A DNA stretch of 57,624 bases from a virus. This document shows, one piece after another, positions 34,539-43,834 of this stretch (position 1 is the first letter of the stretch; every line of letters starts with the position of its first letter). The DNA is taken from IMG/VR virus record IMGVR_UViG_3300037488_002148, positions 1-57,624 of that record. One strand, 5' to 3'. The translations under genes were made by a program, and so were the position numbers. The notes under the pieces are model-generated. The model was not told where the DNA came from. It worked only from the letters and a program-made list of their open reading frames with translations, and ran no database searches.

Positions 34539-35026
34539 GCCAAGAAATAATAAACGAGGGACAGGTTTGGGGTACGTATATTGTATATGAGATACTAAAA
34601 AAGCTTATCGCCCCATTTAAAGAGACGCAAGCATATAAACTTGGCATTATAGATCAACGCGGAAAAGTTCTTCGGCCAAGGCATTCTCTAAAGACCCAAG
34701 AAGAAAAAAATTCGTATACAATTTTGGATACTATGATTTTCAATATTAAAAAGATGATCGAAAAGCTTCCTGGTGGTAAATCTCGATTAGCATCTTTCGC
34801 AGCAGCATTGTGGCTAATACGGGAAGCTAAGAATCACGAATTCTATGTTGAAAATGAAAATGAAATTGAAACTGATTTAACATCTTTTATTAATACAATT
34901 CAAATTAACGAAGATGTTAAGCAACAGATAAACAACCTATTTGAGAAAGATATTAAGTTTGATCCTAAACTAAAGCTTGAAAAAATTGAACTGTCTGCAA
35001 ATTTTGAATTGTTTTGGGAGAAATAA
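34535..35026 (+). CDS. Conserved phage protein of unknown function
   Basis: The 163-residue product has KLGIIDQRGKVLRP, then EEKNSYTILDTMIFNIKKMI and GKSRLASFAAALWLIREA, a combination seen in many myovirus proteins of unknown role. The start forms an ATGA overlap with the upstream gene. A likely companion of the 34140 product, by fixed pairing. No enzyme motif is visible. Confidence 0.65.
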   Translation: MSQEIINEGQVWGTYIVYEILKKLIAPFKETQAYKLGIIDQRGKVLRPRHSLKTQEEKNSYTILDTMIFNIKKMIEKLPGGKSRLASFAAALWLIREAKNHEFYVENENEIETDLTSFINTIQINEDVKQQINNLFEKDIKFDPKLKLEKIELSANFELFWEK

Positions 35027-35027
35027 T

Positions 35028-35477
35028 ATGTTTGCTTGGTCCGAATTGTCGATATACATTACAAGAAAAGTTGTCATTATTAGTGTTATTATAACCGCTA
35101 TTTTAAGCTTATATCTATACATTAGCTATCTAAGAAATACAATAGTTCGTTTAGAACAAGATAAAGCAACGTTACAAATAGCTGTAGAGACACAACAACG
35201 TACTATTGAAGGTTTACAAGAAGATTTTAAAAAGGTAATTGCTGCAAAAGATGCTATAGTAAACAAGACTAAAGAGTTAGAAAAAAAGAATGACGAGTTG
35301 CGTGAGACTTTATTTAGGGAAACGTTGGGTAAAACGAGTATAGAAGATCTCGCATTATTAGACAAGAAAGGTCGTATTCAGAAACTTATCAATGAAGCAA
35401 CTAAAAAAGTGCTACGTTGTTTTGAGATATTGACAGGTTCTCCTTTAAAAGAGAACGAAAAGAATGCATGTAACTAA
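35028..35477 (+). CDS. Inner-membrane spanin-like protein (Rz-like)
   Basis: The 149-residue product has a short cytoplasmic start, one transmembrane segment (VVIISVIITAILSLYLYI, about residues 14-31), then a long coiled coil in the periplasm and the ending RCFEILTGSPLKENEKNACN. This layout and ending fit i-spanins of large phages. With the lipoprotein gene eleven bases downstream it would join inner and outer membranes at lysis. ATG 35028 is chosen because it follows the GGGAG SD. A longer upstream frame overlaps the previous gene. Confidence 0.72.
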   Translation: MFAWSELSIYITRKVVIISVIITAILSLYLYISYLRNTIVRLEQDKATLQIAVETQQRTIEGLQEDFKKVIAAKDAIVNKTKELEKKNDELRETLFRETLGKTSIEDLALLDKKGRIQKLINEATKKVLRCFEILTGSPLKENEKNACN

Positions 35478-35488
35478 CTGAGGTAAAT

Positions 35489-35821
35489 ATGAAAAGATTG
35501 TTGGTTTTAATTGTTGTTTTATTTTTAATGTCTGGTTGTTCGGTATTGCGGGTGCTAACCTCCCCAATCGAAAAAACTCCTTTAAGTCTAGTTGAACCAG
35601 ACCCGCTGGAACTTAATAATGTAGAGTTTGTTGTCGTAACCCGTGTCAATGTAATGCAGATATTAGATGCGTTTGAGAAACAGGGAAAGAAACCGGTTAT
35701 TATTGGAATGTCGGGAAAAGATTATAAGATACTGGCTATTGATATTGATAAAATCAAAAACTACATCGAGTTGCAAAAAGAAATAATTCGTAAGTATAAG
35801 GAATATTACGAAGGTAAATAA
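35489..35821 (+). CDS. Outer-membrane spanin-like lipoprotein (Rz1-like)
   Basis: The 110-residue product starts with a lipoprotein signal peptide ending in the lipobox MSGC (Cys17). The mature part contains PIEKTPLSLVEPDPLELNNV and a C-terminal helix that reads IKNYIELQKEIIRKYKEYY. It directly follows the i-spanin-like gene, as o-spanins do when not nested. Its presence implies an outer membrane and thus a Gram-negative host. Confidence 0.72.
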   Translation: MKRLLVLIVVLFLMSGCSVLRVLTSPIEKTPLSLVEPDPLELNNVEFVVVTRVNVMQILDAFEKQGKKPVIIGMSGKDYKILAIDIDKIKNYIELQKEIIRKYKEYYEGK

Positions 35822-35823
35822 TA

Positions 35824-38535
35824 GTGAAAATATTCAGTAACTACATAAACGAAAATTTCATACAAGAAGGAAGACAGGACTATCTTAATTTTCTAGGAAA
35901 ATCTAACAACGAAAAATATGTTAAAACCGATTTAGAGTGGGCCATTAAGGTTCTTAAGAAACAAGATCGTATCATGTGGTTTCTAAGATTTGTGAAACTG
36001 GCTGACCAGCTTCATAGAGAAACGCCAGAGCATATTGCGGATTATAAAGCGGAAGTTGAAAAAATCAAGAAAAACCCTTCTAAAGATTTTTTTACAAAAC
36101 GTGACAAAGACGGCGTGTCAGCTGAGAATCAGTATAATACCGACTATTTTAACGCCACTGGCACAACCTATAACATCAAACAGAAGCTTGAACATTTTGT
36201 TGGCATGGAAGAGCAGATTCCTAAAATTAAAGGTTTTGTTTTTAAATACCAAACCCCTGGAGAAGTTTTTGACGCTTTTGAAAAAGCTGAAGAAGAATAC
36301 AAATCAGAAGTTTTAGATGATGCATCGCTTATACCAGACGAACCTGATGGGTATGAGGTTATTGAAGAATTTCCTGGCGATTGGTATTGGCTTAAATTGA
36401 ATCGTGGATATTGTGAAAAAGAAGCCGAGGCAATGGGGCATTGTGGGAACATTGCCGGAAAACAAAGAACCTCAGATCGTATACTATCACTAAGAAAGAA
36501 GATAACAAAGGGCAAGGAGACATATTGGCAGCCACATCTAACTTTCATTTTAATGGAAGGTGGAATGTTAGGGGAAATGAAGGGCAAAGCTAATGAAAAA
36601 CCCGCCGAACGATACCACAAGTATATTATTCCACTATTAAAGAAAGACGATCTGATTAAGGGTATCGTACCAAATTTTGGTTATTTGCCAAGTAGTAATT
36701 TCAAATTATCTGATTTAGATGAAAAGTCTTTTAACGAATTAGTTGAACTTAACCCAAACCTAGCTTCAATAGCAGAATTGGTTAAGGTTAAAGGAAAGAA
36801 TGATCCAAGCGTGATGAAACGTGCCGAAGATTATATGCAACAACTGGCATCGAGAAATGCTAAAAATATCAAAGATCCAACATTTATCGTCTTAGATATG
36901 ACAAAAAATTTCAATCATATAGCAGCTCATAATTATTTTCCTAAAATTACAGAACTCTTAAGATCTCTTATTGATGGAGATTATTTTGATCAGATAATGG
37001 GGTATGAGCCAAACTTCTACGCCCCTGGTAATATTGAAATGATCGATCAAGACAGTCTAGATGCTTTGGCAGAATACTATGGGTTAGATCCAGATGACTT
37101 TTCCCAATCAGATCTTGTCGAAAAAATGCAAGATGATACTGATCTGAGAGAGTATCTGCAACCAATTATACAAGATGCATATACTAATAGCTATTATGAT
37201 TCGGCAAGAAAGGCGATTTATAATTATCTAGCTAGTTATTTTGAGCGCGACTATTCAAAAGATCTACCATTTTCTATTGCATATAAAGATGAAGCAACTG
37301 GAGAACTTGAATATTTAAACGACAAGTCACCTAACGGGCTACTGTTTAAGGACGACGCTGCTTTATATTTGGTAGCACCAAAAGGCTTTCGGAAAAATGT
37401 CGACTTTCTTATTAACAACGAAAACGCCGGAGAATCTGATTTGTCACAAATTGATTTTCCGACGGCCACGGAATTTTTAACTTATGGGGAGCCAAGCTTT
37501 GAATTTGATTTTGAACCAGATTTTAACTATAAAGAACTGAGTCGCGAACTCAACAAAGGTGTTGAAAGGTTTCTTCATGATAAAGAACATGAAGCCGACC
37601 CTAGACAAACTGCACTCGATTTCACAAAGAAAGAAAGTCACCAGATTAAAGAGGCCGACCCAAAGACTGATGCCAAATATCGCCGTGAAGCAGAACAGAT
37701 CTGGAACAAGATGTTTCGAAAATTAAAAATCGTGTTACAAAACCCAAGTCTTGCTAGCGCACTCATAAGAAAAGAACTATTAGATCCAAAACATCCACAG
37801 ATTGGATATGCTTATTATTTCAGCCTCGGTCTTTTGTTAGGTGACAGTAAACTTACGAACATTCAACTTGGCATAGCTCCAATCGGCGCTGCAAATGCGG
37901 GCGCATGGTATCGACCTGGACATGGGGTAGCGAACGAAGAAATTGTTTTATTTTCCTTAGATCCCAAAAATTTCAGTGGCAGTATCAAATCTGACGCAAA
38001 GAAGATATTACAAGACCCGATGTTTAAGGAAACTGCTCCATACCATGCGGCCAATTTTGTGCATGAGTTTATACATTACTTAGACTCTAAACGCTATAAA
38101 ACTAAAGATTATAATCTTCAGGGAACCCAACAAAAGGCAGAGATAGATCTAAAAGCATACTTCAACGATCCAAAAGAATTTAATGCTCATACTCAAGACT
38201 TTATTTCTTTGTTTGATAAATTTTATCGCGAGCATTATTTTTATATAGCCAGACAGTTTGAAACCGGCAAGCGCGATGGAAGTAAAGACAACGATTTGTT
38301 AGAAAAAACAATTGATCGTGTTAGGTTGATGCAGCAACCAACCGGTTTTTATGAACTGTGGAATCATCTACTTCAAGCTAAAACGGATTTTGAAAAGTGC
38401 TTAACGGATATCAACAGGAAGAAACTTCGACAGAGAATTTATCAATATCATCAAGAAATACTAAAACCGCAGTTGTCTAAGGTTGAAAAGTCTCTAATGA
38501 AGACGTATAAAAAACTATCGGGCACAGTTGTTTAA
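35824..38535 (+). CDS. Packaged polyvalent-type protein: PcfJ-like domain plus metallopeptidase motif
   Basis: This 903-residue protein starts at GTG 35824 with MKIFSNYINE, a capsid-targeting sequence with I-x-E at 8-10. Around residues 185-270 is a domain with CEKEAEAMGHCGN (Cys207 of MGHCGN), LTFILMEGGMLGEMKGKAN, which resembles the PcfJ-type domain. A long acidic middle follows. Near the C-terminus HEFIH (747-751) followed by LD and a downstream EFNAH is a zinc-peptidase-type HExxH site. This modular build matches the polyvalent proteins that phages inject. Function is inferred, not shown. Confidence 0.65.
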   Translation: MKIFSNYINENFIQEGRQDYLNFLGKSNNEKYVKTDLEWAIKVLKKQDRIMWFLRFVKLADQLHRETPEHIADYKAEVEKIKKNPSKDFFTKRDKDGVSAENQYNTDYFNATGTTYNIKQKLEHFVGMEEQIPKIKGFVFKYQTPGEVFDAFEKAEEEYKSEVLDDASLIPDEPDGYEVIEEFPGDWYWLKLNRGYCEKEAEAMGHCGNIAGKQRTSDRILSLRKKITKGKETYWQPHLTFILMEGGMLGEMKGKANEKPAERYHKYIIPLLKKDDLIKGIVPNFGYLPSSNFKLSDLDEKSFNELVELNPNLASIAELVKVKGKNDPSVMKRAEDYMQQLASRNAKNIKDPTFIVLDMTKNFNHIAAHNYFPKITELLRSLIDGDYFDQIMGYEPNFYAPGNIEMIDQDSLDALAEYYGLDPDDFSQSDLVEKMQDDTDLREYLQPIIQDAYTNSYYDSARKAIYNYLASYFERDYSKDLPFSIAYKDEATGELEYLNDKSPNGLLFKDDAALYLVAPKGFRKNVDFLINNENAGESDLSQIDFPTATEFLTYGEPSFEFDFEPDFNYKELSRELNKGVERFLHDKEHEADPRQTALDFTKKESHQIKEADPKTDAKYRREAEQIWNKMFRKLKIVLQNPSLASALIRKELLDPKHPQIGYAYYFSLGLLLGDSKLTNIQLGIAPIGAANAGAWYRPGHGVANEEIVLFSLDPKNFSGSIKSDAKKILQDPMFKETAPYHAANFVHEFIHYLDSKRYKTKDYNLQGTQQKAEIDLKAYFNDPKEFNAHTQDFISLFDKFYREHYFYIARQFETGKRDGSKDNDLLEKTIDRVRLMQQPTGFYELWNHLLQAKTDFEKCLTDINRKKLRQRIYQYHQEILKPQLSKVEKSLMKTYKKLSGTVV

Positions 38536-38556
38536 CTCACAATAAATATTAAAGAT

Positions 38557-41500
38557 ATGAAAAGTTTTAATACATACATTTCAAATATTAACGAATCAAT
38601 AGTCGATACTCCGCGATCAACCTATTCAAGAGACATATTTGATGCGGCTGAAACCGAAGAACCTACAATGAAGCCAGAAGTCAAGGAGTTTATTGAGAAC
38701 GGTTTAAAACAATTTGAAACCATTGCGCGTGTTAAAAAATATCAATTGATTGGAAGTATCTTAACACACAACTATCGCGATGACGCTGATTTGGACATAA
38801 GTGTTTTATTCCACACTGACAACTTAGACGATCAACAAAAAGAATTTCTACAGAAAGAACTGAATGAACGTGCTGTTATAATCAATGGTAGCTTAGTTCC
38901 GGGCACCGAACATCCAGTTAACTACTATGCACTGTTAGATGAAAATGTATATAACACTTCTGCCGAAACCGCAGAAGCTGTATTTGATATTAAAGATAAC
39001 CACTTTATACGAAAAGAAAATAAAGTAGGGTTGAATCTTGATGATTATATTGAAAAATTTCGAAGCCTTGTCGGTGAAATTGATATCATTAAGGGTGAGT
39101 TAAAAAGAGATCTTATTGATTATAAAGAACTATCAAAATTTTCTGAGAGTGATGTCGAGTCATTAAAAGAAAAGCTTCAACAAAAGCTTAAAGAGATTCA
39201 AGAAGATATACAGCAACTGATTCAACTTTACGTAAAAACGAAAGAAGACCGAAACGAAATATTTACTCGGCCAATGACACCAGAAGAAATTCGGCGATAT
39301 GGACAAAAGAATCGATTGCCCGAAAACGTTCTATATAAAATGTTAGAAAGATATCACTATTTGATATTGTTAAAAGCATTAAAAGATTTTTATAAACATA
39401 ATATACAAGACGTTGAAATATCTGAACAGATAATTGCTGAAGCGACTGCGGAAGAGATACATACCAAATACTATTCTAAAATACCAAAAGAAACATTTGA
39501 TGAATTGTATAAACTTGATCCAACTTCTAAAGATAATAAGTTAGGCGAATACTCTAAGTGGATTTTGAACATCTATAACAAACTGACCTCGGTAACACAA
39601 AAAAATAGATTTATTGAAGAAGATGGTTACAAAATCACCAATGCTTTAGAGAGGTATAATAAAGCTAAGAAAGCCAATAAAATTGATAAAAAAGACATTA
39701 ACGTTTTTAAAACGCATAATGAACTAATAGATTATCTTGACACAAAAAATATCAAGAGCATCGAAGATGTCAAATCAAAAGCCGAGATTGATAAAGAAAT
39801 AAAGGAAGCTGGAGCCAAGAAAGTTTTTGAGAATGATGGTTGGTACGTTGTCGTACCAGAAACCCATGATGCTGCCTGTAAATATGGCGCTGGTACTCAG
39901 TGGTGTACAGCTAGCAAATCTAGTAATTTTTATGACAAATACACACATGATGGGCCTTTATATATCATCATATCTAAAAAAGAAAGAGATGCTGCTGATA
40001 GACCTGTAAAGTATCAATTTCATTTTCAATCTAATCAGTTCATGGATGCCAAAGATCGTTCAATTGCATCTACGTCTTCCCAGGCAAAGGAGTGGATCAG
40101 CGATGAGATGGGCGAAGCAGCCAGAGAGTTTTTTGATTCTGTTTACTCGTCTTTTGCTGAAAGGGTTGATCAGAAAGGATACAACGACCCAGAAATTAAG
40201 AAGGAAGCCGAAAAGATCGTTTCAAAGAAATATGCAAAATATAGCCGCGACAACGAATATTATGAATACGATTTTAATCGTGACATGGAAAGTGTGATCA
40301 CTTCCTTGCCATACGAAGCCCCGACATCTGAATTTATGGACTTGTATCATCGAATCGAAAGTTATAAACTTGGCGAAAACGAAGACGACGTGAACGCTCT
40401 TATTATACAAAGTCTTCGAGAGGATATTCCACAAGAATTGGAAGCTGCTTTGATAAAATATTATGAATTAAATCGCAAAGATTTTTTATCATATGACGAA
40501 TTACAAGATCATTTATACGATGAGAAGATTCTAGCTGACGATAAATTAATGGCGGAATTGCAAAACGTCTATAAGGAAATAGCCAATAACGAGTTAGCGG
40601 CTCAAGCGAAAGATCTATTCATTGACGAATTGTACAGCGTTCGTACATATATTAGTCAACCCTACAGCGACGATTCTTCAGAATTCAATCTAGATCTTCG
40701 TCTATTTGATGGCAACGGTAAACCGATTAATACAGATATGTCAGTTGCAGAGTTGGTTGATGCCAGGAATATAGTTTCAGTTTTTGATGGGTCTAACATT
40801 GTCGATCTTGCAATAATACTTGATAGCGATGACTGGGATGTTAATTCGTATTATGATGATTATGAATTTCGAGATAAACTGAAAGACCTCGATTTACCCG
40901 AAGTCAATTTCACCCAAATTAGATCAAAGGCTATACAAGCAATAAACAATTTTCTAGGTAAAGGTTCTGTAGAACACGAGAAACAATTAGCCCTTGATCT
41001 ATCACATAGAATACCTCTAAAGTTTAAAAACTTCTTAAACGAAGTACATTACCGTGACTATTTTCACGAAAATTTTGACGTATTTAGAAAAAAGTACCTA
41101 AAATTTCTAAAGAAGAATGCGACAGAAGCGAAAGATTTGTACGTGAATTTTACCAATCATACTGGTGATATGATTGATAAAACGTTCTCATTAAGTCCAA
41201 ATCATCGCGACCCCATCGGTTTATATGGCTATCCTTTAGAATATGTTTTGAAATATCCCGCCGATATCTGGTATGGCGCTAACGCCAAGTATCTTCGTGT
41301 CTTAAAACACGAAAAGAAGCAGATGACTTGTTATTTACAAGAAATAAGTGAGAATTCTGTCATTCGTAATATCGGAAAAATATATGATATAGGTTGGGGT
41401 GAGGCTAATGAAGTTTATTCTCAAACCCTTAAATGGCTCCGAAAGTGGGGAAGAGCAAATACTGTAAGCGAAGGTGCAATATTCTTTTTCAACATACAGC

Positions 41501-42369
41501 ATAACATGATGGCGGAACCTGAATACAAAGAAGATGGGTGGTCTTCATCGAAAGAAAAACCACTATACCCCGAAAGAAAGCCATTAGAGCAATCAAAGCT
41601 TCTATTGAAGATGGGATATCTTTCTGTGGTTGATTCGGGCCGTACTGGGCGCAAAGCAATCATTAATGACCGCGAACCAGAACAGATTATATTTTTACGC
41701 CGCGATGCTTTTGATACTGTCGAAACTATAACAATGAATCTGAAATCTGATTACGTTGCAACATCAAAAGACCCAAGTAGGGTTGAACGAAAACTTGTAG
41801 CCGATCTTGCTGGTGTTATGGGCGATAAGATTACAGAAGGCCCGGAACGTTCGGGTCTTGGAGGCTGGTCTTTTTATTGGACAAAGAACGGTCGGCGAAT
41901 TGGTGTAGACTTTGAGTGGTCGTCAGAATATTTTGAGAAAATGCAAGCAACCCGAAAAATGGGAGAAAAGAAACATAAAGAATATAAACTCAATGACATG
42001 AAACAGATTCTTATACAAGTTCAAACTGAATATGGGCCAATTGAGTTTACATATGAACCTGATAGCGAATTTTCAGAGATCGTAAAAGACTTTGAAAAGG
42101 ACTGGGAAGATATTCAAAAGAAAGAAAAGTCTGCTGTTTGGAAGTCTGAAAACAAAACCGAGTTCCTCAAGAAGAAAGAAATAGAAAAAACGTTGGCTTA
42201 TTATAAACAATGGTTTAAAGATTTTTTTCCTGGCAAATGGAACGACCATGCAGACGATAGAGGGTATCGTATTGAAACCGAAGAAGAATTGAAAAAACAT
42301 CTCATTAGCAAAAACCCCGAACTCAAAGATGATATTGAACGTGTTTACAAAGAAGCAATGGGTTTATGA
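38557..42369 (+). CDS. Giant packaged polyvalent-type protein with nucleotidyltransferase and PcfJ-like domains
   Basis: The 1270-residue protein is the largest in the window. It starts MKSFNTYISNINE, with I-x-E at residues 11-13. Residues 60-120 carry a Pol-beta-type nucleotidyltransferase signature, GS at 66-67 and DxD at 78-80 (DADLDISVLF). Residues 425-500 carry WYVVVPETHDAACKYGAG, then TQWCTA with Cys451, LYIIISKK and QFMDAKDRS, which parallels the Cys-containing PcfJ-like domain of the 903-residue neighbour. The remaining 750 residues are charged and unassigned. It ends in an ATGA overlap with the next gene. Confidence 0.65.
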   Translation: MKSFNTYISNINESIVDTPRSTYSRDIFDAAETEEPTMKPEVKEFIENGLKQFETIARVKKYQLIGSILTHNYRDDADLDISVLFHTDNLDDQQKEFLQKELNERAVIINGSLVPGTEHPVNYYALLDENVYNTSAETAEAVFDIKDNHFIRKENKVGLNLDDYIEKFRSLVGEIDIIKGELKRDLIDYKELSKFSESDVESLKEKLQQKLKEIQEDIQQLIQLYVKTKEDRNEIFTRPMTPEEIRRYGQKNRLPENVLYKMLERYHYLILLKALKDFYKHNIQDVEISEQIIAEATAEEIHTKYYSKIPKETFDELYKLDPTSKDNKLGEYSKWILNIYNKLTSVTQKNRFIEEDGYKITNALERYNKAKKANKIDKKDINVFKTHNELIDYLDTKNIKSIEDVKSKAEIDKEIKEAGAKKVFENDGWYVVVPETHDAACKYGAGTQWCTASKSSNFYDKYTHDGPLYIIISKKERDAADRPVKYQFHFQSNQFMDAKDRSIASTSSQAKEWISDEMGEAAREFFDSVYSSFAERVDQKGYNDPEIKKEAEKIVSKKYAKYSRDNEYYEYDFNRDMESVITSLPYEAPTSEFMDLYHRIESYKLGENEDDVNALIIQSLREDIPQELEAALIKYYELNRKDFLSYDELQDHLYDEKILADDKLMAELQNVYKEIANNELAAQAKDLFIDELYSVRTYISQPYSDDSSEFNLDLRLFDGNGKPINTDMSVAELVDARNIVSVFDGSNIVDLAIILDSDDWDVNSYYDDYEFRDKLKDLDLPEVNFTQIRSKAIQAINNFLGKGSVEHEKQLALDLSHRIPLKFKNFLNEVHYRDYFHENFDVFRKKYLKFLKKNATEAKDLYVNFTNHTGDMIDKTFSLSPNHRDPIGLYGYPLEYVLKYPADIWYGANAKYLRVLKHEKKQMTCYLQEISENSVIRNIGKIYDIGWGEANEVYSQTLKWLRKWGRANTVSEGAIFFFNIQHNMMAEPEYKEDGWSSSKEKPLYPERKPLEQSKLLLKMGYLSVVDSGRTGRKAIINDREPEQIIFLRRDAFDTVETITMNLKSDYVATSKDPSRVERKLVADLAGVMGDKITEGPERSGLGGWSFYWTKNGRRIGVDFEWSSEYFEKMQATRKMGEKKHKEYKLNDMKQILIQVQTEYGPIEFTYEPDSEFSEIVKDFEKDWEDIQKKEKSAVWKSENKTEFLKKKEIEKTLAYYKQWFKDFFPGKWNDHADDRGYRIETEEELKKHLISKNPELKDDIERVYKEAMGL

Positions 42370-42812
42370 AGAAGTTCTTAGAATACCTACAAGAATCTGT
42401 GTCAGATCTACCATTTGCAGAATCTATTGAACATGGTTATCACTTCGAAACTGGGAAACCTGTAACATTTCCTTATCTTCGTAACACCGAAAAATCGCCT
42501 TATATGGGTCAACGATTTCAACAAGATATAGAGCCAAATGGAACGTATTGCGTGTTTAACGAGGTTTCTGATGACGACCCCATGCCTGGTTGGGAAAGGG
42601 GTGAAATGACGCTTAAAAACCCCTTGGCGCTTTTATGGAACACTAAACCTACGGGCGGCTATGATGAAAACAGTTGGAAGGCCATATTAGTTCAAAAATA
42701 TGACCGAAAGGGTAAGGCGTTAACATCCGCTTTAAAAAAAGATGGTTATGATGGCATAGTGACAATTGACCCAAAAACAAATAAAACGTTAGAAATTGTT
42801 AAGTTAGCGTGA
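42366..42812 (+). CDS. Packaged ADP-ribosyltransferase-like protein (putative)
   Basis: The 148-residue protein starts MKKFLEYLQE, with L-x-E at 8-10. The body has YHFETGKPVTFPYL, then YMGQRFQQD and a C-terminal KKDGYDGIVTID with LEIVKLA. The GYDGIV...EIV ending is typical of small ADP-ribosyltransferase domains in polyvalent phage proteins. If correct, this is an analogue of T4 Alt, an ADP-ribosyltransferase packaged with the genome. It starts inside the stop of the giant gene. The catalytic residues cannot be assigned with certainty. Confidence 0.5.
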   Translation: MKKFLEYLQESVSDLPFAESIEHGYHFETGKPVTFPYLRNTEKSPYMGQRFQQDIEPNGTYCVFNEVSDDDPMPGWERGEMTLKNPLALLWNTKPTGGYDENSWKAILVQKYDRKGKALTSALKKDGYDGIVTIDPKTNKTLEIVKLA

Positions 42813-42834
42813 ATAACTTGTTGATTTCTTTATA

Positions 42835-42842
42835 TATAAATA
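42835..42842 (+). promoter_or_regulatory. T4-type late promoter candidate
   Basis: An exact TATAAATA lies in the intergenic gap before 42895. It is the sequence recognised by gp55-containing polymerase in T4. A sigma70-like promoter overlaps the next bases (42847-42876). Confidence 0.4.
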
Positions 42843-42846
42843 ACGG

Positions 42847-42876
42847 TTGACAATTACAAATGGCTTGTGTTAAACT
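42847..42876 (+). promoter_or_regulatory. Sigma70-like promoter before 42895
   Basis: TTGACA at 42847-42852 and TAAACT at 42871-42876 have an 18-base spacer. The predicted start near 42883 leaves a 12-base leader containing AGAGG. Confidence 0.5.
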
Positions 42877-42894
42877 TAAATTAGAGGTATCACA

Positions 42895-43530
42895 GTGAAA
42901 AACTTTAAAGATTTTTTAAAAAGTGATAGAGATGAAATACAGACTGGTTTAGATGTCTGTTTTTCCAGTGTATGTGAAAGCACTCTGAGCGGTCTATTAG
43001 ATAAGTCTCAAAAGAACGATTTTGCCATTCTCACAGCGTATCGTAAAAGTAATTCAAAAGAACAAAACGTATCATTAAATCGCGAATTGCGTGGCACTTT
43101 AAACGCAAAGAAAATGGGCGTGTATCCTCTTGTGGGCCAGTGGGAAGAATGTCAAGACGACTCTATACCATATGATCAGTGCCCACCGGAAAAGAAACGG
43201 GTCGTTGTTGAGAGGTCTTATTTTGTTCCACGAAATCCAAATATCTCACCAGACGAATTCAAAGATTTGATTTTTGAACTTGGAAAAAAATATAAACAAG
43301 ATGGTGTTATATTAAAGCTTGAAACACCACCTCTCTTTGGGGTGTATGATCCAACTGCCGGTAAAGAACTTGTGAAATTTGAAAAGGGTATTACTGTTGG
43401 TAAACTGTCAAGCATGTATTCTAAATTTGTAAAGAAGATGAACGTTCCGTTTGTCTTTGAAGGTGTCGAAACTCCTAATGGCATCGTATATGCTCTAAAG
43501 AAGTTTCATGACATGGGTTTTAGATGGTAA
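42895..43530 (+). CDS. Conserved phage protein with MKNFKDFL start
   Basis: The 211-residue product starts at GTG 42895 with MKNFKDFLKSDRDE. This resembles the capsid-targeting sequences of the neighbours but lacks the I/L-x-E site at 8-10. The body includes DFAILTAYRKSNSKEQNVSL, MGVYPLVGQWEE, ERSYFVPRNPN and ELGKKYKQDGVI, a layout I associate with a DUF3293-like phage family. Function unknown. Confidence 0.5.
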   Translation: MKNFKDFLKSDRDEIQTGLDVCFSSVCESTLSGLLDKSQKNDFAILTAYRKSNSKEQNVSLNRELRGTLNAKKMGVYPLVGQWEECQDDSIPYDQCPPEKKRVVVERSYFVPRNPNISPDEFKDLIFELGKKYKQDGVILKLETPPLFGVYDPTAGKELVKFEKGITVGKLSSMYSKFVKKMNVPFVFEGVETPNGIVYALKKFHDMGFRW

Positions 43531-43538
43531 GGTAAATT

Positions 43539-43796
43539 ATGACATTTTATGTATGTTTTGGAAAAACTGATTTTAGCGTGAACGCCAACTGGACTGTTGG
43601 TATTAGAATATCTTTATTTTATATATCAATTTGTCTTCTTCCTACTAATATTGAACAAGCTCTGATAACATCCCTATATCAAACCGATTTAGCAACATAT
43701 CAAAGCATGTTGTTGCTTGAGCTGATTAAAGAAAAACTTCCAGAAGAATATGAGAAATTGATCCCGCGAGTACCAGCGGAAGAAGAATTAAATTAA
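43539..43796 (+). CDS. Small hypothetical protein before primase
   Basis: The 85-residue product has a hydrophobic start (VGIRISLFYISICLL, residues 20-34, possibly a membrane segment) and an acidic helical end (LIKEKLPEEYEKLIP). No family recognised. It has a GGTAA SD-like stretch. The primase promoter starts just after its stop. Confidence 0.55.
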   Translation: MTFYVCFGKTDFSVNANWTVGIRISLFYISICLLPTNIEQALITSLYQTDLATYQSMLLLELIKEKLPEEYEKLIPRVPAEEELN

Positions 43797-43798
43797 GA

Positions 43799-43827
43799 TT
43801 GACATTGTAGAAGCAATAAGATAGACT
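43799..43827 (+). promoter_or_regulatory. Promoter placing the start on the primase ATG
   Basis: TTGACA at 43799-43804 and TAGACT at 43822-43827 have a 17-base spacer. The predicted start is 43834, one base before the A of ATG 43835, so the leader would be zero to one base. No SD is present. Confidence 0.6.
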
Positions 43828-43834
43828 TCTATAT

